Below are positions 26,513 to 35,071 of a stretch of DNA of 64,000 bases, piece by piece; the first letter of the stretch is position 1, and each line of letters begins with the position of its first letter. The DNA comes from Oscillospiraceae bacterium (GTDB lineage Bacteria; Bacillota; Clostridia; Oscillospirales; Oscillospiraceae): the NCBI GenBank assembly GCA_017398685.1, contig JAFQFH010000011.1, positions 44,613 to 108,612 on the forward strand. Reading direction: 5' to 3'. The translations under genes were made by a program, and so were the position numbers. The notes beneath the pieces are model-generated. The model was not told the DNA's origin and made no database searches. It worked only from the letters and a program-made list of their open reading frames with translations.

Positions 26513-27700
26513 TTGAAGGACCTGAAGCATCTGATCTACTTTGAAAACCTGCTGCAGGACGCTCAGAATGAGCTTGTCAGCAAGGCTGTAGAGCAGGGTA
26601 TGCACCCTCTGGGATATAACTGCTATTACATACCGGAGGTCCTGCTCAATCTGCCCGGCTGCTTCTCAAGCCGCCTGCGCGCACCCCGCTGCAACTCCAC
26701 CGACGTGGCAAACTACTACATGACCACCCGCAACTGCCCCTATGTCCGCGCCATCCTTGAGCGCGCCATCGAGGGCGGCTACAACTACCTTGAGGCTCTC
26801 TTCGGGGCTGAGGGCTGCGCCGCCATGGAGCGCATGGAGGAACATTTCTTCCTTATAAACCCGGTGAAAAACGAAAAATTCTTCACCACCATCATCGACC
26901 CGCCCATGAAGGGCGACAAGACCAGCCTTGACTATTACAAGGCACAGCTCAGGCTCAAGGTGCTGGAGCCTTTGCGTGACAAGCTGGGCGTGGATATCTC
27001 CGACGAGGCTATACGCAAGGCCGTGGAGCAGAGCAACGAGATTTACCGTCTTATCACCGAGATAGGCAATTTCCGCAAGGCGGACAATCCCGTTATAACC
27101 GGCTACGAGTTCCACGTGATCCAGCTTGTAAGCCAGGTCTGCCCCCACACCCTCATAAAGCCCTATTTGGAGGAGACTCTGGAAGAGCTCAAGACAAGGC
27201 AGCCTGAGCCCAAGTTCCCCTTCCGCGCCAGAGTGGCCCTTGTAGGCTCCGAGGTGGATGACCCTGAGTTTACAAAGCTAATAGAGACCTGCGGCGCTAT
27301 GGTTGTGGCCGACCGCTACTGCTTCGGCTCCTTCCCCAGCCGCGAAGTCATTGAGATTGGCGAGGGCGAGAGCGCATTTGACGCGGTCTGCCGCCACTAT
27401 CTCTACTGGAGCCAGTGCGCCCGCTTCATGTCCGGAGACAAGATAGAGCAGCGCCACAAGGAAGTTGAGCGGCTTGTGAAGGAGTTCAAGGCCGACGGCG
27501 TTATCTACGAGAACATGAAGTTCTGCGAGTTCTGGAGCTATGAGAAGGTGCTTGCATCCCACGTTTTCACAAATGAGCTGAAAATTCCCTGCTGCACCAT
27601 TGAAAAGGAATATTCCCTTGGCGCTGTGGGTCAGCTCCGTACCCGCTTCCAGGCCTTCATAGAGGCGCTGGAGATCAAAAACATACAGGGAGGCAGCTGA
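26513..27700 (+). CDS. 2-hydroxyacyl-CoA dehydratase subunit (HgdB-like)
   Basis: A 395-residue protein of the HGD-D family, one half of an oxygen-sensitive [4Fe-4S] dehydratase that removes water from (R)-2-hydroxyacyl-CoA by a ketyl radical mechanism. Family features include SSRLRAPRCNSTDVANYYMT near residue 55 and repeated buried cysteines, with KFCEFWSYEK near the C-terminus supplying a cluster ligand. The start is taken as TTG at 26513, because GAGGTG lies 8 bp upstream; an in-frame GTG at 26492 is weaker. The larger partner follows one base after the stop. The activator ATPase (HgdC) is not in the window. Substrate unknown. Confidence 0.85.
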   Translation: MKDLKHLIYFENLLQDAQNELVSKAVEQGMHPLGYNCYYIPEVLLNLPGCFSSRLRAPRCNSTDVANYYMTTRNCPYVRAILERAIEGGYNYLEALFGAEGCAAMERMEEHFFLINPVKNEKFFTTIIDPPMKGDKTSLDYYKAQLRLKVLEPLRDKLGVDISDEAIRKAVEQSNEIYRLITEIGNFRKADNPVITGYEFHVIQLVSQVCPHTLIKPYLEETLEELKTRQPEPKFPFRARVALVGSEVDDPEFTKLIETCGAMVVADRYCFGSFPSREVIEIGEGESAFDAVCRHYLYWSQCARFMSGDKIEQRHKEVERLVKEFKADGVIYENMKFCEFWSYEKVLASHVFTNELKIPCCTIEKEYSLGAVGQLRTRFQAFIEALEIKNIQGGS

Positions 27701-27701
27701 T

Positions 27702-29309
27702 ATGAAAATTACTGATAAGCTTATTTCTGCCATCGACAAGAAGCTTGAGCGCTTTGACCCCAAGTGGCAGGCCGAGCACGGCGTGGGCGGTCTGAGAAGC
27801 CGTTACTATGACAAGACCGGCGTTGCCAAATGGCGCGAGTGGCGCGGCGTGAAGGATACCTTCTACGACTATACCCAGTGGCTTTACAATCTCTACTCCA
27901 TGGTGCTGATGGTAGGCTCCGCCCCCGTAGCCTGCCTGAAGGGCTTCTGGGAGTACCGCTGGATGGGCTCATATCTGGGCACCTTCATGTTTATCGACCG
28001 TCTTTTCGAGGGCTTCCGCGGCTATGAGCTGAGAGTTGCCCACATGAACATGCACGCCATCGTCCAGAGCCTTACAAAGAAGATCGCCCTTGTGCTGGCA
28101 AACGACAAGCGTCTGGGCGGCGGCCCCCTCAGCGACAATATGGTGCCCATGGACGAAGTTTTGCCGCCCCTTTTCATGACGGGCTTCAAAGACCTTATCC
28201 CCATCCCCCTGCAGACCCTGCCGGAGTTCATCATTTGCGACATCGACCAGCACATTGAGCCTTACTACATAGACGTGGCCGAATCCTTTGGTCTGCCGGC
28301 TGACGTGTGCTCCCGCTGCTCTGCGGAGACCGGCGTTGCCATAGACGACGCCTTCCCCATCATAGGCAAGGCATTTCTGACCACCAACATGCCCTGCAAC
28401 GCATCCGAGGCCACCTCCATGTTCCAGCGCAGAAGGCTTGGTCTGCCCGACATGCCTGTGACCATGGCCATGATTCACAACGAGCCCGGCGCCCACCCCT
28501 ACTCCACTCAGGTGCTGCGTGACGCCATCGCCTTCATTGAGAAGGAGTACGGCGTAAAATACGACTGGGATGCTCTCTTTGAGCGTGCCAAACACATGAA
28601 CGAGCAGAACACCATTGAGCTTGAAAAGTGGGACATCTTCAAGACCCCCCATTCCGCTCTCTGCGGCATCGCTGAGACTCTCTACCGCCTCTATTCCTGG
28701 GCCTCCGTCAACGGTCAGGAGGACTACTTCACCGAGAACGACCGCAAGGTCATAAAGATAATGCGCAAGGCCTACGAGGAGCGCTACGTACCCTTCAACG
28801 GCAAGACCCGCCACCGGGCCTTCCTGTGGGGCCCCTCCGCCGTGTACTACACCGACTTCCCCACATGGGCGCAAAACTGCTGGGGCATAAACATTGTGCT
28901 GAACATGGACTCCACCATGGGCCACAATATGATAGACACCGAGGACCCGGAGAAGGCCATCGAGGATCTGGCACTGTTTTCCGAAAAGGGCGTTATGCGC
29001 CACCACGCCGTGGGCGGCTGGGAGAACGTGAACGCGCTTTGGGAGTGGGCCAAGAACTTCGACTGCGACATGGTCATATTCAACGACAATGTGGCCTGCA
29101 AGGGAATGAACGGCGTACACGCTCTCATGGAGGAGCAGGCAAGGGATCTGGGCTTCCACTTTATCTTCCTTGAGCATGACCTTGAAGATGCCCGCACCGT
29201 GTCCCGCCGCGATATGAGAAAGATCGTCAACAACTATATGACCGTCGTTCTCAATGAAGAGCCGCTGGATCCCACTCTGGTGGACTTTGACGACTCTCTG
29301 GCATTCTGA
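27702..29309 (+). CDS. 2-hydroxyacyl-CoA dehydratase subunit, larger partner
   Basis: A 535-residue second subunit of the HGD-D family, longer than the about 380-480 residues usual for HgdA-type chains. Cysteine-bearing conserved stretches include DVCSRCSAETG (around 202) and NMPCNASEATS (around 230). An N-terminal region of about 100 residues with aromatic and hydrophobic segments is extra compared with the core. It is translated immediately after the smaller subunit and before a 61-residue membrane protein. It could belong to lactoyl-, 2-hydroxyglutaryl- or aromatic hydroxyacyl-CoA dehydration; the sequence does not decide. Confidence 0.83.
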   Translation: MKITDKLISAIDKKLERFDPKWQAEHGVGGLRSRYYDKTGVAKWREWRGVKDTFYDYTQWLYNLYSMVLMVGSAPVACLKGFWEYRWMGSYLGTFMFIDRLFEGFRGYELRVAHMNMHAIVQSLTKKIALVLANDKRLGGGPLSDNMVPMDEVLPPLFMTGFKDLIPIPLQTLPEFIICDIDQHIEPYYIDVAESFGLPADVCSRCSAETGVAIDDAFPIIGKAFLTTNMPCNASEATSMFQRRRLGLPDMPVTMAMIHNEPGAHPYSTQVLRDAIAFIEKEYGVKYDWDALFERAKHMNEQNTIELEKWDIFKTPHSALCGIAETLYRLYSWASVNGQEDYFTENDRKVIKIMRKAYEERYVPFNGKTRHRAFLWGPSAVYYTDFPTWAQNCWGINIVLNMDSTMGHNMIDTEDPEKAIEDLALFSEKGVMRHHAVGGWENVNALWEWAKNFDCDMVIFNDNVACKGMNGVHALMEEQARDLGFHFIFLEHDLEDARTVSRRDMRKIVNNYMTVVLNEEPLDPTLVDFDDSLAF

Positions 29310-29326
29310 GAAAGGAGAAAACACCG

Positions 29327-29512
29327 ATGAAAAAATTTCTCAGCATCCTTCTGAAGCTGGTGGGCAAGCTTATTGTGATAGGCTTTATCACCTTCGTGGC
29401 TACCTTCGCCCTTTACATGTTCAACGGCGAAAACAAGCTCATATACTACGTGGTGCGCCCGCTTCTCAACAAGCACTATGACGCACAGGTGAGAGACAGA
29501 CGCATAGTATAG
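29327..29512 (+). CDS. Small single-pass membrane protein
   Basis: A 61-residue protein with one hydrophobic helix (about 12-32) flanked by lysines and followed by a basic tail. AAAGGAG lies 10 bp before the ATG, 17 bp after the dehydratase subunit, so it is in the same operon. It has no recognisable domain. The large subunit's membrane-like N-terminus suggests, as inference only, that it might tether or assist the dehydratase. Confidence 0.7.
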   Translation: MKKFLSILLKLVGKLIVIGFITFVATFALYMFNGENKLIYYVVRPLLNKHYDAQVRDRRIV

Positions 29513-29531
29513 TAAATAAAGTTTTACACCT

Positions 29532-29566
29532 AAAAAGCCGCTTCCCGAAATGGGAAGCGGCTTTTG
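29532..29566. terminator. Bidirectional intrinsic terminator
   Basis: Fourteen-bp stem (AAAAGCCGCTTCCC with its complement) around GAAAT, between the dehydratase operon and the convergent ABC operon. Confidence 0.9.
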
Positions 29567-29589
29567 GTATGTATATACTCTTTTCTCTC

Positions 29590-30447
29590 TTAGCCCTTGA
29601 CGCCGCCTGCGGTAAGACCGGAGGTGAGGTTTTTCTCAATGGACATGAAGAGGATGACAACGGGGATAATGGCAACGATGGAGGAGGCAAAGAGATACTG
29701 CCACTCGATGATATTATAGCCGTTGAAGATGTTGATACCGACGGTGAGAGGCTTAATGGTGTCGGTGGAAATAAGGCAGAGGGCCACGGTGAACTCATTC
29801 CATGCGTTGATGAAGATGAATATGAGGGTGGTAACAATGCCGGGGGCCGCCACGGGCAGCAGAATTCTCAGCATGGCCTGAACACGGTTGCAGCCGTCGA
29901 TGGTGGCGGCCTGCTCCATCTCAGCGCTGATGCTCATAAATGTGCCGCGCAGAAGCCATACGGTAAAGGCCTGGTTGAAAGCGGCGTTGATGAAGATAAG
30001 ACCCAGCAGGGTATTGGTCATGCCGAGGAACTTGATGACCTTGTAGATACCGATGAGCAGCACAACGGGGGCAAACATCTGGGACACGATGATGAAGCCG
30101 AGAAACACGGTCTGCCCCTTGAACTTCATGCGGGCCAGAGCGTAAGCGGCGGGAATACCGCAGAGCATGGCAATAATGGTAGAGCCGCCAGCCACGATAA
30201 CGGAGTTGAGAAGGTACTTGCCCATGGGAGCCAGAGTCCATATATCAACAAAGTTTGACCAAATGGGGGAGGCCGGCAAAATTGCGCCGTTGGGGTCGAA
30301 TATCTCGGCGCGGGTCTTCAGCGCGGTGCAGGCCATGACAAAGTAGGGGTAGAGGATGATAACACAGATGACAGCCACGGAGAAGTAGAGAAGAATGCGG
30401 GTAAGCAGCTTTTTCCAGTTGATAGTAAGATTGTCAGCCATTATCAT
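29590..30447 (-). CDS. Sugar ABC transporter permease (MalG-like, CUT1)
   Basis: A 285-residue permease with six transmembrane helices and the MalG-type EAA loop EQAATIDGCNRVQAMLRILLP, where the ATPase docks. It overlaps the upstream permease by 4 bp (ATGA). AAAGGAG precedes the ATG; a second ATG two codons later is possible. With the other permease and the binding protein it forms a CUT1 importer without a dedicated ATPase, which presumably comes from a shared MsmK-type protein elsewhere. Confidence 0.92.
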   Translation of the reverse strand: MIMADNLTINWKKLLTRILLYFSVAVICVIILYPYFVMACTALKTRAEIFDPNGAILPASPIWSNFVDIWTLAPMGKYLLNSVIVAGGSTIIAMLCGIPAAYALARMKFKGQTVFLGFIIVSQMFAPVVLLIGIYKVIKFLGMTNTLLGLIFINAAFNQAFTVWLLRGTFMSISAEMEQAATIDGCNRVQAMLRILLPVAAPGIVTTLIFIFINAWNEFTVALCLISTDTIKPLTVGINIFNGYNIIEWQYLFASSIVAIIPVVILFMSIEKNLTSGLTAGGVKG

Positions 30448-31337
30448 TCATCTCCTTTCTTCAGAGTGGATACCATGTAAACACTGGCACAGGCCAGAAG
30501 GATAAGGAAGCCTATGACGGACACCGCTGCGGCCTGACCCTGTTTACTGTTGAGGAAGGCCAGCTTGTAAAGGTATGTAACAATGGTGTCGGTGCGGCTG
30601 GCGGGGTCGCCCTTGGTGATGGTCCAGATGATGGGGAAGGAGTTGAAGACGTAGATGATGTTCAGCACGGTGGCCACGGTCAGGCTGGGCTTGACCAGCG
30701 GTATGGTGATCTTGAAAAGCTTCTGCCAGTAGGTAGCGCCGTCAATGTCAGCTGCCTCATAGTAGCTGGAGTCAATGCTCTGCAGACCGGACAGGGCGGT
30801 AAAGCAGACAAAGGGAATAGTCACGAAGATACCGCAGGCGATCTCCCATGCAAAGTAGGCTGCGGGAGTGGGCGTCCAGTTGATGTTGGCCTCGATGATG
30901 CCAAAGGTCTTGAGGAGCGTATTCAGTGCACCGTAGTCAGTGTTGATGATAAACTTCCAGACACTGGCCTGAATGACCAGAGTGGTGGCCCAGGGGAAAA
31001 CCACGATGGCGCGGGCGATTTTTCTGCCCTTGAAAGCGTTGTTGAGCAGCAGCGCCAGAATGAAGCCCAGCACGGTGGAAATCACAACAACGCACACGGT
31101 CCAGACCGCGGTATTTTTGAGGACCAGTGCAAACTTGGAGCTGGTGAGCACCTTTTCAAAGTTTTCAAAGCCTGCAAAGCCTTTTATGATACCGGCCTTG
31201 TTGACTTCGCTGAAGGCCATCTGGAAAACCGAGCCAATGGGGACAATGATGAAGATAGCCATCAAAATCACACTGGGCAGTATCCACAGATAGGGCTCTG
31301 TCTTATCGAGCAGAGTGCGGGGTTTGTTTTTTCTCAC
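30444..31337 (-). CDS. Sugar ABC transporter permease (MalF/UgpA-like, CUT1)
   Basis: A 297-residue permease with six transmembrane helices and the EAA loop YYEAADIDGATYWQKLFKI. The start is the GTG at 31337: GGGAGG lies 8 bp upstream, the mature N-terminus (VRKNKPRTLLDK) fits the family, and no ATG exists until residue 26. It forms a heterodimer with the downstream MalG-like permease. It follows the binding-protein gene after a stable stem-loop at 31440-31465 that could set their relative expression. Confidence 0.92.
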   Translation of the reverse strand: MRKNKPRTLLDKTEPYLWILPSVILMAIFIIVPIGSVFQMAFSEVNKAGIIKGFAGFENFEKVLTSSKFALVLKNTAVWTVCVVVISTVLGFILALLLNNAFKGRKIARAIVVFPWATTLVIQASVWKFIINTDYGALNTLLKTFGIIEANINWTPTPAAYFAWEIACGIFVTIPFVCFTALSGLQSIDSSYYEAADIDGATYWQKLFKITIPLVKPSLTVATVLNIIYVFNSFPIIWTITKGDPASRTDTIVTYLYKLAFLNSKQGQAAAVSVIGFLILLACASVYMVSTLKKGDE

Positions 31338-31439
31338 GGGGCATTCCTCCCTTTTTATTTGGACAGCCGATTTGCTGACAGTACAGACGTTTTCAGAACA
31401 CACCAAAACAGTCCGATATGCTTTGAAAACGGCTGTATA

Positions 31440-31465
31440 GCTGGGTCGGGCAAGCCCGACCCAGC
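31440..31465. promoter_or_regulatory. Stem-loop between binding-protein and permease genes
   Basis: Perfect 11-bp arms 31440-31450 and 31455-31465 (GCTGGGTCGGG with its complement), loop CAAG. No T-run follows on the minus strand, so it is probably an mRNA-stabilising or partial-termination element that raises binding-protein levels over permeases. Confidence 0.65.
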
Positions 31466-31514
31466 TAACAAAATGCGAAATTATACCAATTTACAGACGT
31501 CAAACGTCATAAAA

Positions 31515-32741
31515 TCAGCCGGCAACTTCCTCCTGCAGGATGTCCAGAACTTCCTGGATGTCCTCGCCGAGCAGCATCTGCTGCTGTGCGTCGATAACGC
31601 CGAACTTAACCTCGTCCCAGCCCTCGATGGAGGGGTAGAACTGAGCGCCTGCTACCAGGTTGACCCACTTTTCCATGTCGGGGTTGGCTTCAATGCAAAG
31701 CTCGCCGCCGGGGATGGTTGCGGGGATGAAGTTCTCCATGAGAACCCACTCAGCGTAGGGCTCGTCATCGTAGAATGCGTCAACGACCTTGGTGATTGCT
31801 GCAAGCTCAGCCTCGGAGCGGCCTTCCTCAGCAAAGCACATGATACGGTCCATAACGCCCATGGAAGCGTTGGCCTTGCCCTCGTTTGCGGGGATCAGAG
31901 CGGACTCGAAGTTGACCTTGTTGCCTGCATCGGCGACATACTGCTCAACCTGGGTGGGTCCGATCATCATTGCCAGCTTGCCTGCGGCGAACAGATCCTG
32001 CAGAGCATAGCGGGTGTCATTTGCGGGGTCGGAGTTGGTGAGACCGTCATTGATCAGGCCCATGATGAACTCCATAGCCTCAACGTTCTCTGCGGAGTTG
32101 AGTGCCCACTCGCGGTCAGCATTGACGAAGCCGCCGCCGTTGTTCCAGGTGTAGTATGCGAAAGCAGCCTGGCCTTCGTCAGTTGTCATGTCGACGCCCC
32201 AGGGGTAGACATCGGGGCAGGCTTCCTTGATGGCTTCGCAAGCTGCGCGCAGCTCAGCCCAGGTGGTGGGGATCTCTACCTTTGCCTCGGCAAGGATGTC
32301 AGTGTTGACATACAGTGCGCGGGCGGATGCCAGGTCGGGAACTGCCCATACAGTGCCCTCTGCGTCCATGGACTCAGCCAGGAATGCAGGGTAGAACTTT
32401 GCATAGGTCTCCTCGGAGCACCAGTCCAGAGCGGGCAGAAGCAGGTCGCTCTCGTAGTACTTCATGTAGGCGTCGATGTTGAGCAGGTCGGGCTGCTGTC
32501 CATTGGCAATACGGGTATCAACGACGGTGTTGATGTCGTTCCAGGAAACGACTTCCACGACCAGGTCGATGTCGGCATTTGCAGCCTCAAACTTCTCTTC
32601 GAAGCCAACCCACCAGTCGGCAGTCTTGGTGCCGTACTGAGCAGCGATAACTTCAACGGTGACCTTGTCCTCTGCGAAAGCAGCGGTGCCCAGAGATGCG
32701 AGCATCATGACTGCCAGCAGCATTGCAATGATCTTCTTCAT
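31515..32741 (-). CDS. Extracellular sugar-binding protein (CUT1 family)
   Basis: A 408-residue solute-binding protein for the adjacent permeases. The signal peptide runs about 1-23 with an AFA cleavage site, then the family 1 binding fold (NGQQPDLLNID near residue 80, TTWAELRAACEAIK near 160). There is no lipobox Cys, so unlike most Gram-positive binding proteins it seems to be released by signal peptidase I, not lipid-anchored. The start at 32741 is set by AGGAGG. The divergent hexosamine-kinase-like gene suggests an amino sugar or galacto-/lacto-N-biose-type substrate (inference). Confidence 0.92.
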   Translation of the reverse strand: MKKIIAMLLAVMMLASLGTAAFAEDKVTVEVIAAQYGTKTADWWVGFEEKFEAANADIDLVVEVVSWNDINTVVDTRIANGQQPDLLNIDAYMKYYESDLLLPALDWCSEETYAKFYPAFLAESMDAEGTVWAVPDLASARALYVNTDILAEAKVEIPTTWAELRAACEAIKEACPDVYPWGVDMTTDEGQAAFAYYTWNNGGGFVNADREWALNSAENVEAMEFIMGLINDGLTNSDPANDTRYALQDLFAAGKLAMMIGPTQVEQYVADAGNKVNFESALIPANEGKANASMGVMDRIMCFAEEGRSEAELAAITKVVDAFYDDEPYAEWVLMENFIPATIPGGELCIEANPDMEKWVNLVAGAQFYPSIEGWDEVKFGVIDAQQQMLLGEDIQEVLDILQEEVAG

Positions 32742-32774
32742 TAGATTTCCTCCTATAATGATGTATATACTCAA

Positions 32775-32849
32775 ACGGCCTGTGGCCGTAAAAGTACTAA
32801 GGCTTCATTATTCCCGTGTAAACGGGAATAAAAAAGGACGTCCTTTTTT
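32775..32849. promoter_or_regulatory. Three palindromes in the leader of the sugar ABC operon
   Basis: Within the about 145-nt leader are ACGGCC/GGCCGT (32775-32780, 32784-32789), perfect 10-bp arms 32808-32817 and 32822-32831, and a perfect 20-bp palindrome 32830-32849. They could be repressor operators or RNA hairpins. Confidence 0.65.
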
Positions 32850-32892
32850 GGGGCGACCGAACAGAGACAAAAGAGCTTCTCTGACCTCTTGG

Positions 32893-32921
32893 ATTATAAC
32901 AGAGGCATCGTAACAAATCAA
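32893..32921 (-). promoter_or_regulatory. Promoter of the sugar ABC operon
   Basis: Minus strand: TTGATT (32921-32916), 17-bp spacer, TATAAT (32898-32893). It implies a long leader of about 145 nt. The 398-bp gap 32742-33139 holds this promoter, the palindromes and the divergent promoter, and no gene. Confidence 0.7.
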
Positions 32922-33058
32922 GCAGTTATGTCAGATTTGCGGTAAAAAATATAACAATTCTGCCCATAAAACCCCGCTTGCACGCTGATTTTCCGCCGCT
33001 TTATGTGCAACACTCACAAATTTCAGCTTCATTTTTCGTCATTAACTACATGCGGCTT

Positions 33059-33113
33059 TTGTTGCTTTTTTTCTTTCGCTGTTATACCTTTTAATATGCA
33101 TATTATGCATATA
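33059..33113 (+). promoter_or_regulatory. Promoter and candidate operator of the hexosamine-kinase-like operon
   Basis: TTGTTG (33059-33064), 18-bp spacer, TATACC (33083-33088). At 33094-33113 two TATGCATA units form a near-palindrome just downstream of the -10, a position suited to repression. Confidence 0.5.
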
Positions 33114-33139
33114 AAGTAACACCCAAGGAGGACTCCGTT

Positions 33140-34261
33140 ATGTCTTGCCCCTTTGTACCCGAAAATGACAAAAATATTCTTGAGGTCCTTGCCGCATATG
33201 AGCTGCCCGCCAGCCTTGTGGGCGCTGTGCGCTACGGTCAGGGCCACATAAACGACACCTTCTGCCTGCTCTGCCAGCCCCAGGAGGGAGACTGCATCCG
33301 TTTTATTCTGCAGGGTCTTTCCTCCGCCGCTTTCCCAAAGCCCGAAGAGCTGATGGAAAACTTCATCGGCATAACCTCATATCTGCGCGAAAAGGTCACT
33401 GCCGCAGGGGGCGACCCCATGCGGGAAACCCTGAGCCTTGTGAAAACAAAGGACGGAAAGGATTATTATACCGATACAAACGGCAAGCTCTGGAGGCTCA
33501 CTCCCTTTATAGAGAACACCGACTGCTTCCAGTCCGCAACGCCTGAGCTTTTTGAGGCCTCCGCCAGAGCCTTCGGCAATTTCCAGTACATGCTCCAGGG
33601 CTACCCCGCCGAGACTCTCCACGAGACGATAGTGAAGTTCCACGACACCGAGGATCGCTACGCAAAGTTTGAGGCCGCTCTCAAGGCGGATAAGCTGGGC
33701 AGAGCAAAGGACATTGCCGATGAAATAAAATTCGTCACCGACAGAAAGGCCGACTGCTCCGTGGCCCTTGAGGCGCTCAGGCAGGGCAAGCTGCCCCTTC
33801 GCGTAACCCATAACGACACAAAGCTCAACAACATCCTCATAGACCGGGATACCCACGAGGGCATCTGCGTAATTGACCTTGACACCACCATGCCCGGCCT
33901 GAGCATGAATGACTTCGGCGACTCTATCCGCTTTGGCGCAAACCACAGCAAGGAGGACGAAAAGGATCTTTCCAAGGTCAATTTCGACATTGAGCTTTAC
34001 GAGGTATACGTGCGCGGCTTCCTTGAGGGGGCAAAGGGCAGCCTGACGGCGGCAGAGCTTGAGTATCTCCCCTGGGGTGCAAGGCTGATGACTTTGGAGT
34101 GCGGCATCCGCTTCCTCACAGACTATCTGGACGGGGATCATTACTTCCGCATCCACTACCCCGAGCAGAACCTTGACCGCTGCCGCACCCAGTTCAAGCT
34201 GGTCAAAGACATGGAAGAGCAGTTTGAGGCCATGAGCGCCGTGGTGAAAAAGTATGCCTGA
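33140..34261 (+). CDS. nahK: N-acetylhexosamine 1-kinase-like phosphotransferase
   Basis: A 373-residue kinase of the aminoglycoside phosphotransferase fold, closest by eye to NahK, which phosphorylates GlcNAc/GalNAc at C1. The catalytic segment is RVTHNDTKLNNILID (HxD-type loop) and the metal segment VIDLDTTMPG, both as in NahK. YGQGHINDTF at the N-terminus is the nucleotide loop. AAGGAGG precedes the ATG. It is divergent from a sugar ABC importer and overlaps an isochorismatase-like gene. A lacto-N-biose phosphorylase would complete the known pathway but is not in the window, so the substrate remains an inference. Confidence 0.8.
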   Translation: MSCPFVPENDKNILEVLAAYELPASLVGAVRYGQGHINDTFCLLCQPQEGDCIRFILQGLSSAAFPKPEELMENFIGITSYLREKVTAAGGDPMRETLSLVKTKDGKDYYTDTNGKLWRLTPFIENTDCFQSATPELFEASARAFGNFQYMLQGYPAETLHETIVKFHDTEDRYAKFEAALKADKLGRAKDIADEIKFVTDRKADCSVALEALRQGKLPLRVTHNDTKLNNILIDRDTHEGICVIDLDTTMPGLSMNDFGDSIRFGANHSKEDEKDLSKVNFDIELYEVYVRGFLEGAKGSLTAAELEYLPWGARLMTLECGIRFLTDYLDGDHYFRIHYPEQNLDRCRTQFKLVKDMEEQFEAMSAVVKKYA

Positions 34262-34877
34262 GCAAAATAAAAAGCAGGCGCTTATTATGATAGATATGCA
34301 AAGGGGCTTTCTGGATAAGGATTCCTCTCTTTGCATCAAGATGGCGGCGGACACGGTACCCGCCTGCGCTGAGCTTATTGACCACTGCCATAAAGAGCAT
34401 ATCCCCGTATTCTTCGTGACCCGCCGCTACAGGGCCGACGGCAGTGATGTGGAGCATAGTCGCTACAAAACTTGGCTTACCGGCGGCAGGCCCCTTTCCG
34501 AGCTCTGCCCGGAGACGGCGGAGTACCCGAAAGAGTTTACCGTGCTGCCGGGCGACCGGCACATAATAAAGCCCCGCTTTTCCGCCTTTTTCCAGACGGA
34601 GCTGGACATGATTTTACGGCGTCTTAAAGTGGACACTGTCATTCTCGCTGGCACCACCACGCCCAACTGCATCCGCACCACCATGTACGATGCCATCTCC
34701 CTTGAGTACAATGCCATTGTCATTTCCGACTGTACCTCCTCCGTCACAGAGGAGATACAGCGGGCAAATCTTCTGGATATGTCCAACATCGGCGGCCATG
34801 TGATGAGCCTTGAGGAGTTCAAGGCGGGCAGGGCCTGGGAAAATACCGTGGAGCTTCTCAGCAGTGTCTGCAACTGA
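34254..34877 (+). CDS. Isochorismatase-family cysteine hydrolase
   Basis: A 207-residue hydrolase of the nicotinamidase/isochorismatase fold. The catalytic triad is visible: D14 (MIDMQRGF), K106 (IIKPRFSAF) and C139 (AGTTTPNCIRTT), the last preceded by the family's cis-peptide region. It would split an amide such as nicotinamide, ureidoacrylate or a biuret-like compound. It overlaps nahK by 8 bp with only a weak ribosome binding site, so translation is probably coupled. No link to sugar metabolism is obvious. Confidence 0.9.
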   Translation: MPEQNKKQALIMIDMQRGFLDKDSSLCIKMAADTVPACAELIDHCHKEHIPVFFVTRRYRADGSDVEHSRYKTWLTGGRPLSELCPETAEYPKEFTVLPGDRHIIKPRFSAFFQTELDMILRRLKVDTVILAGTTTPNCIRTTMYDAISLEYNAIVISDCTSSVTEEIQRANLLDMSNIGGHVMSLEEFKAGRAWENTVELLSSVCN

Positions 34878-34880
34878 ATA

Positions 34881-34911
34881 AAAAAGCTCCGTACCCTGTG
34901 CGGAGCTTTTT
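34881..34911 (+). terminator. Terminator of the nahK operon
   Basis: Eleven-bp arms (AAAAAGCTCCG/CGGAGCTTTTT) with a 9-nt loop. Confidence 0.85.
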
Positions 34912-34920
34912 GCTCTCTCG

Positions 34921-34988
34921 TATCTTTTCGTCCGCTTTGGCATCATTTCGTAGCTTTCTGAACTTGCTCTTGCGGGGACGAAAAGATA
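34921..34988. promoter_or_regulatory. Split inverted repeat at the lactate operon promoter
   Basis: Perfect 13-bp arms 34921-34933 and 34976-34988 separated by 42 bp. The second arm lies inside the promoter spacer. It may be a regulator-binding pair. Confidence 0.6.
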
Positions 34989-34998
34989 TCTATATAAT
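34970..34998 (+). promoter_or_regulatory. Promoter of the lactate operon
   Basis: TTGCGG (34970-34975), 17-bp spacer, TATAAT (34993-34998), 73 bp before the first ATG. The poor -35 and the operator arm suggest regulated use. Confidence 0.6.
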
Positions 34999-35071
34999 GA
35001 AAATGATATGCTTTGTATAAAAAGTAAAGTAATTTTTCGAATATTTCACACAAGGAAAGGAGAAATGTCCC

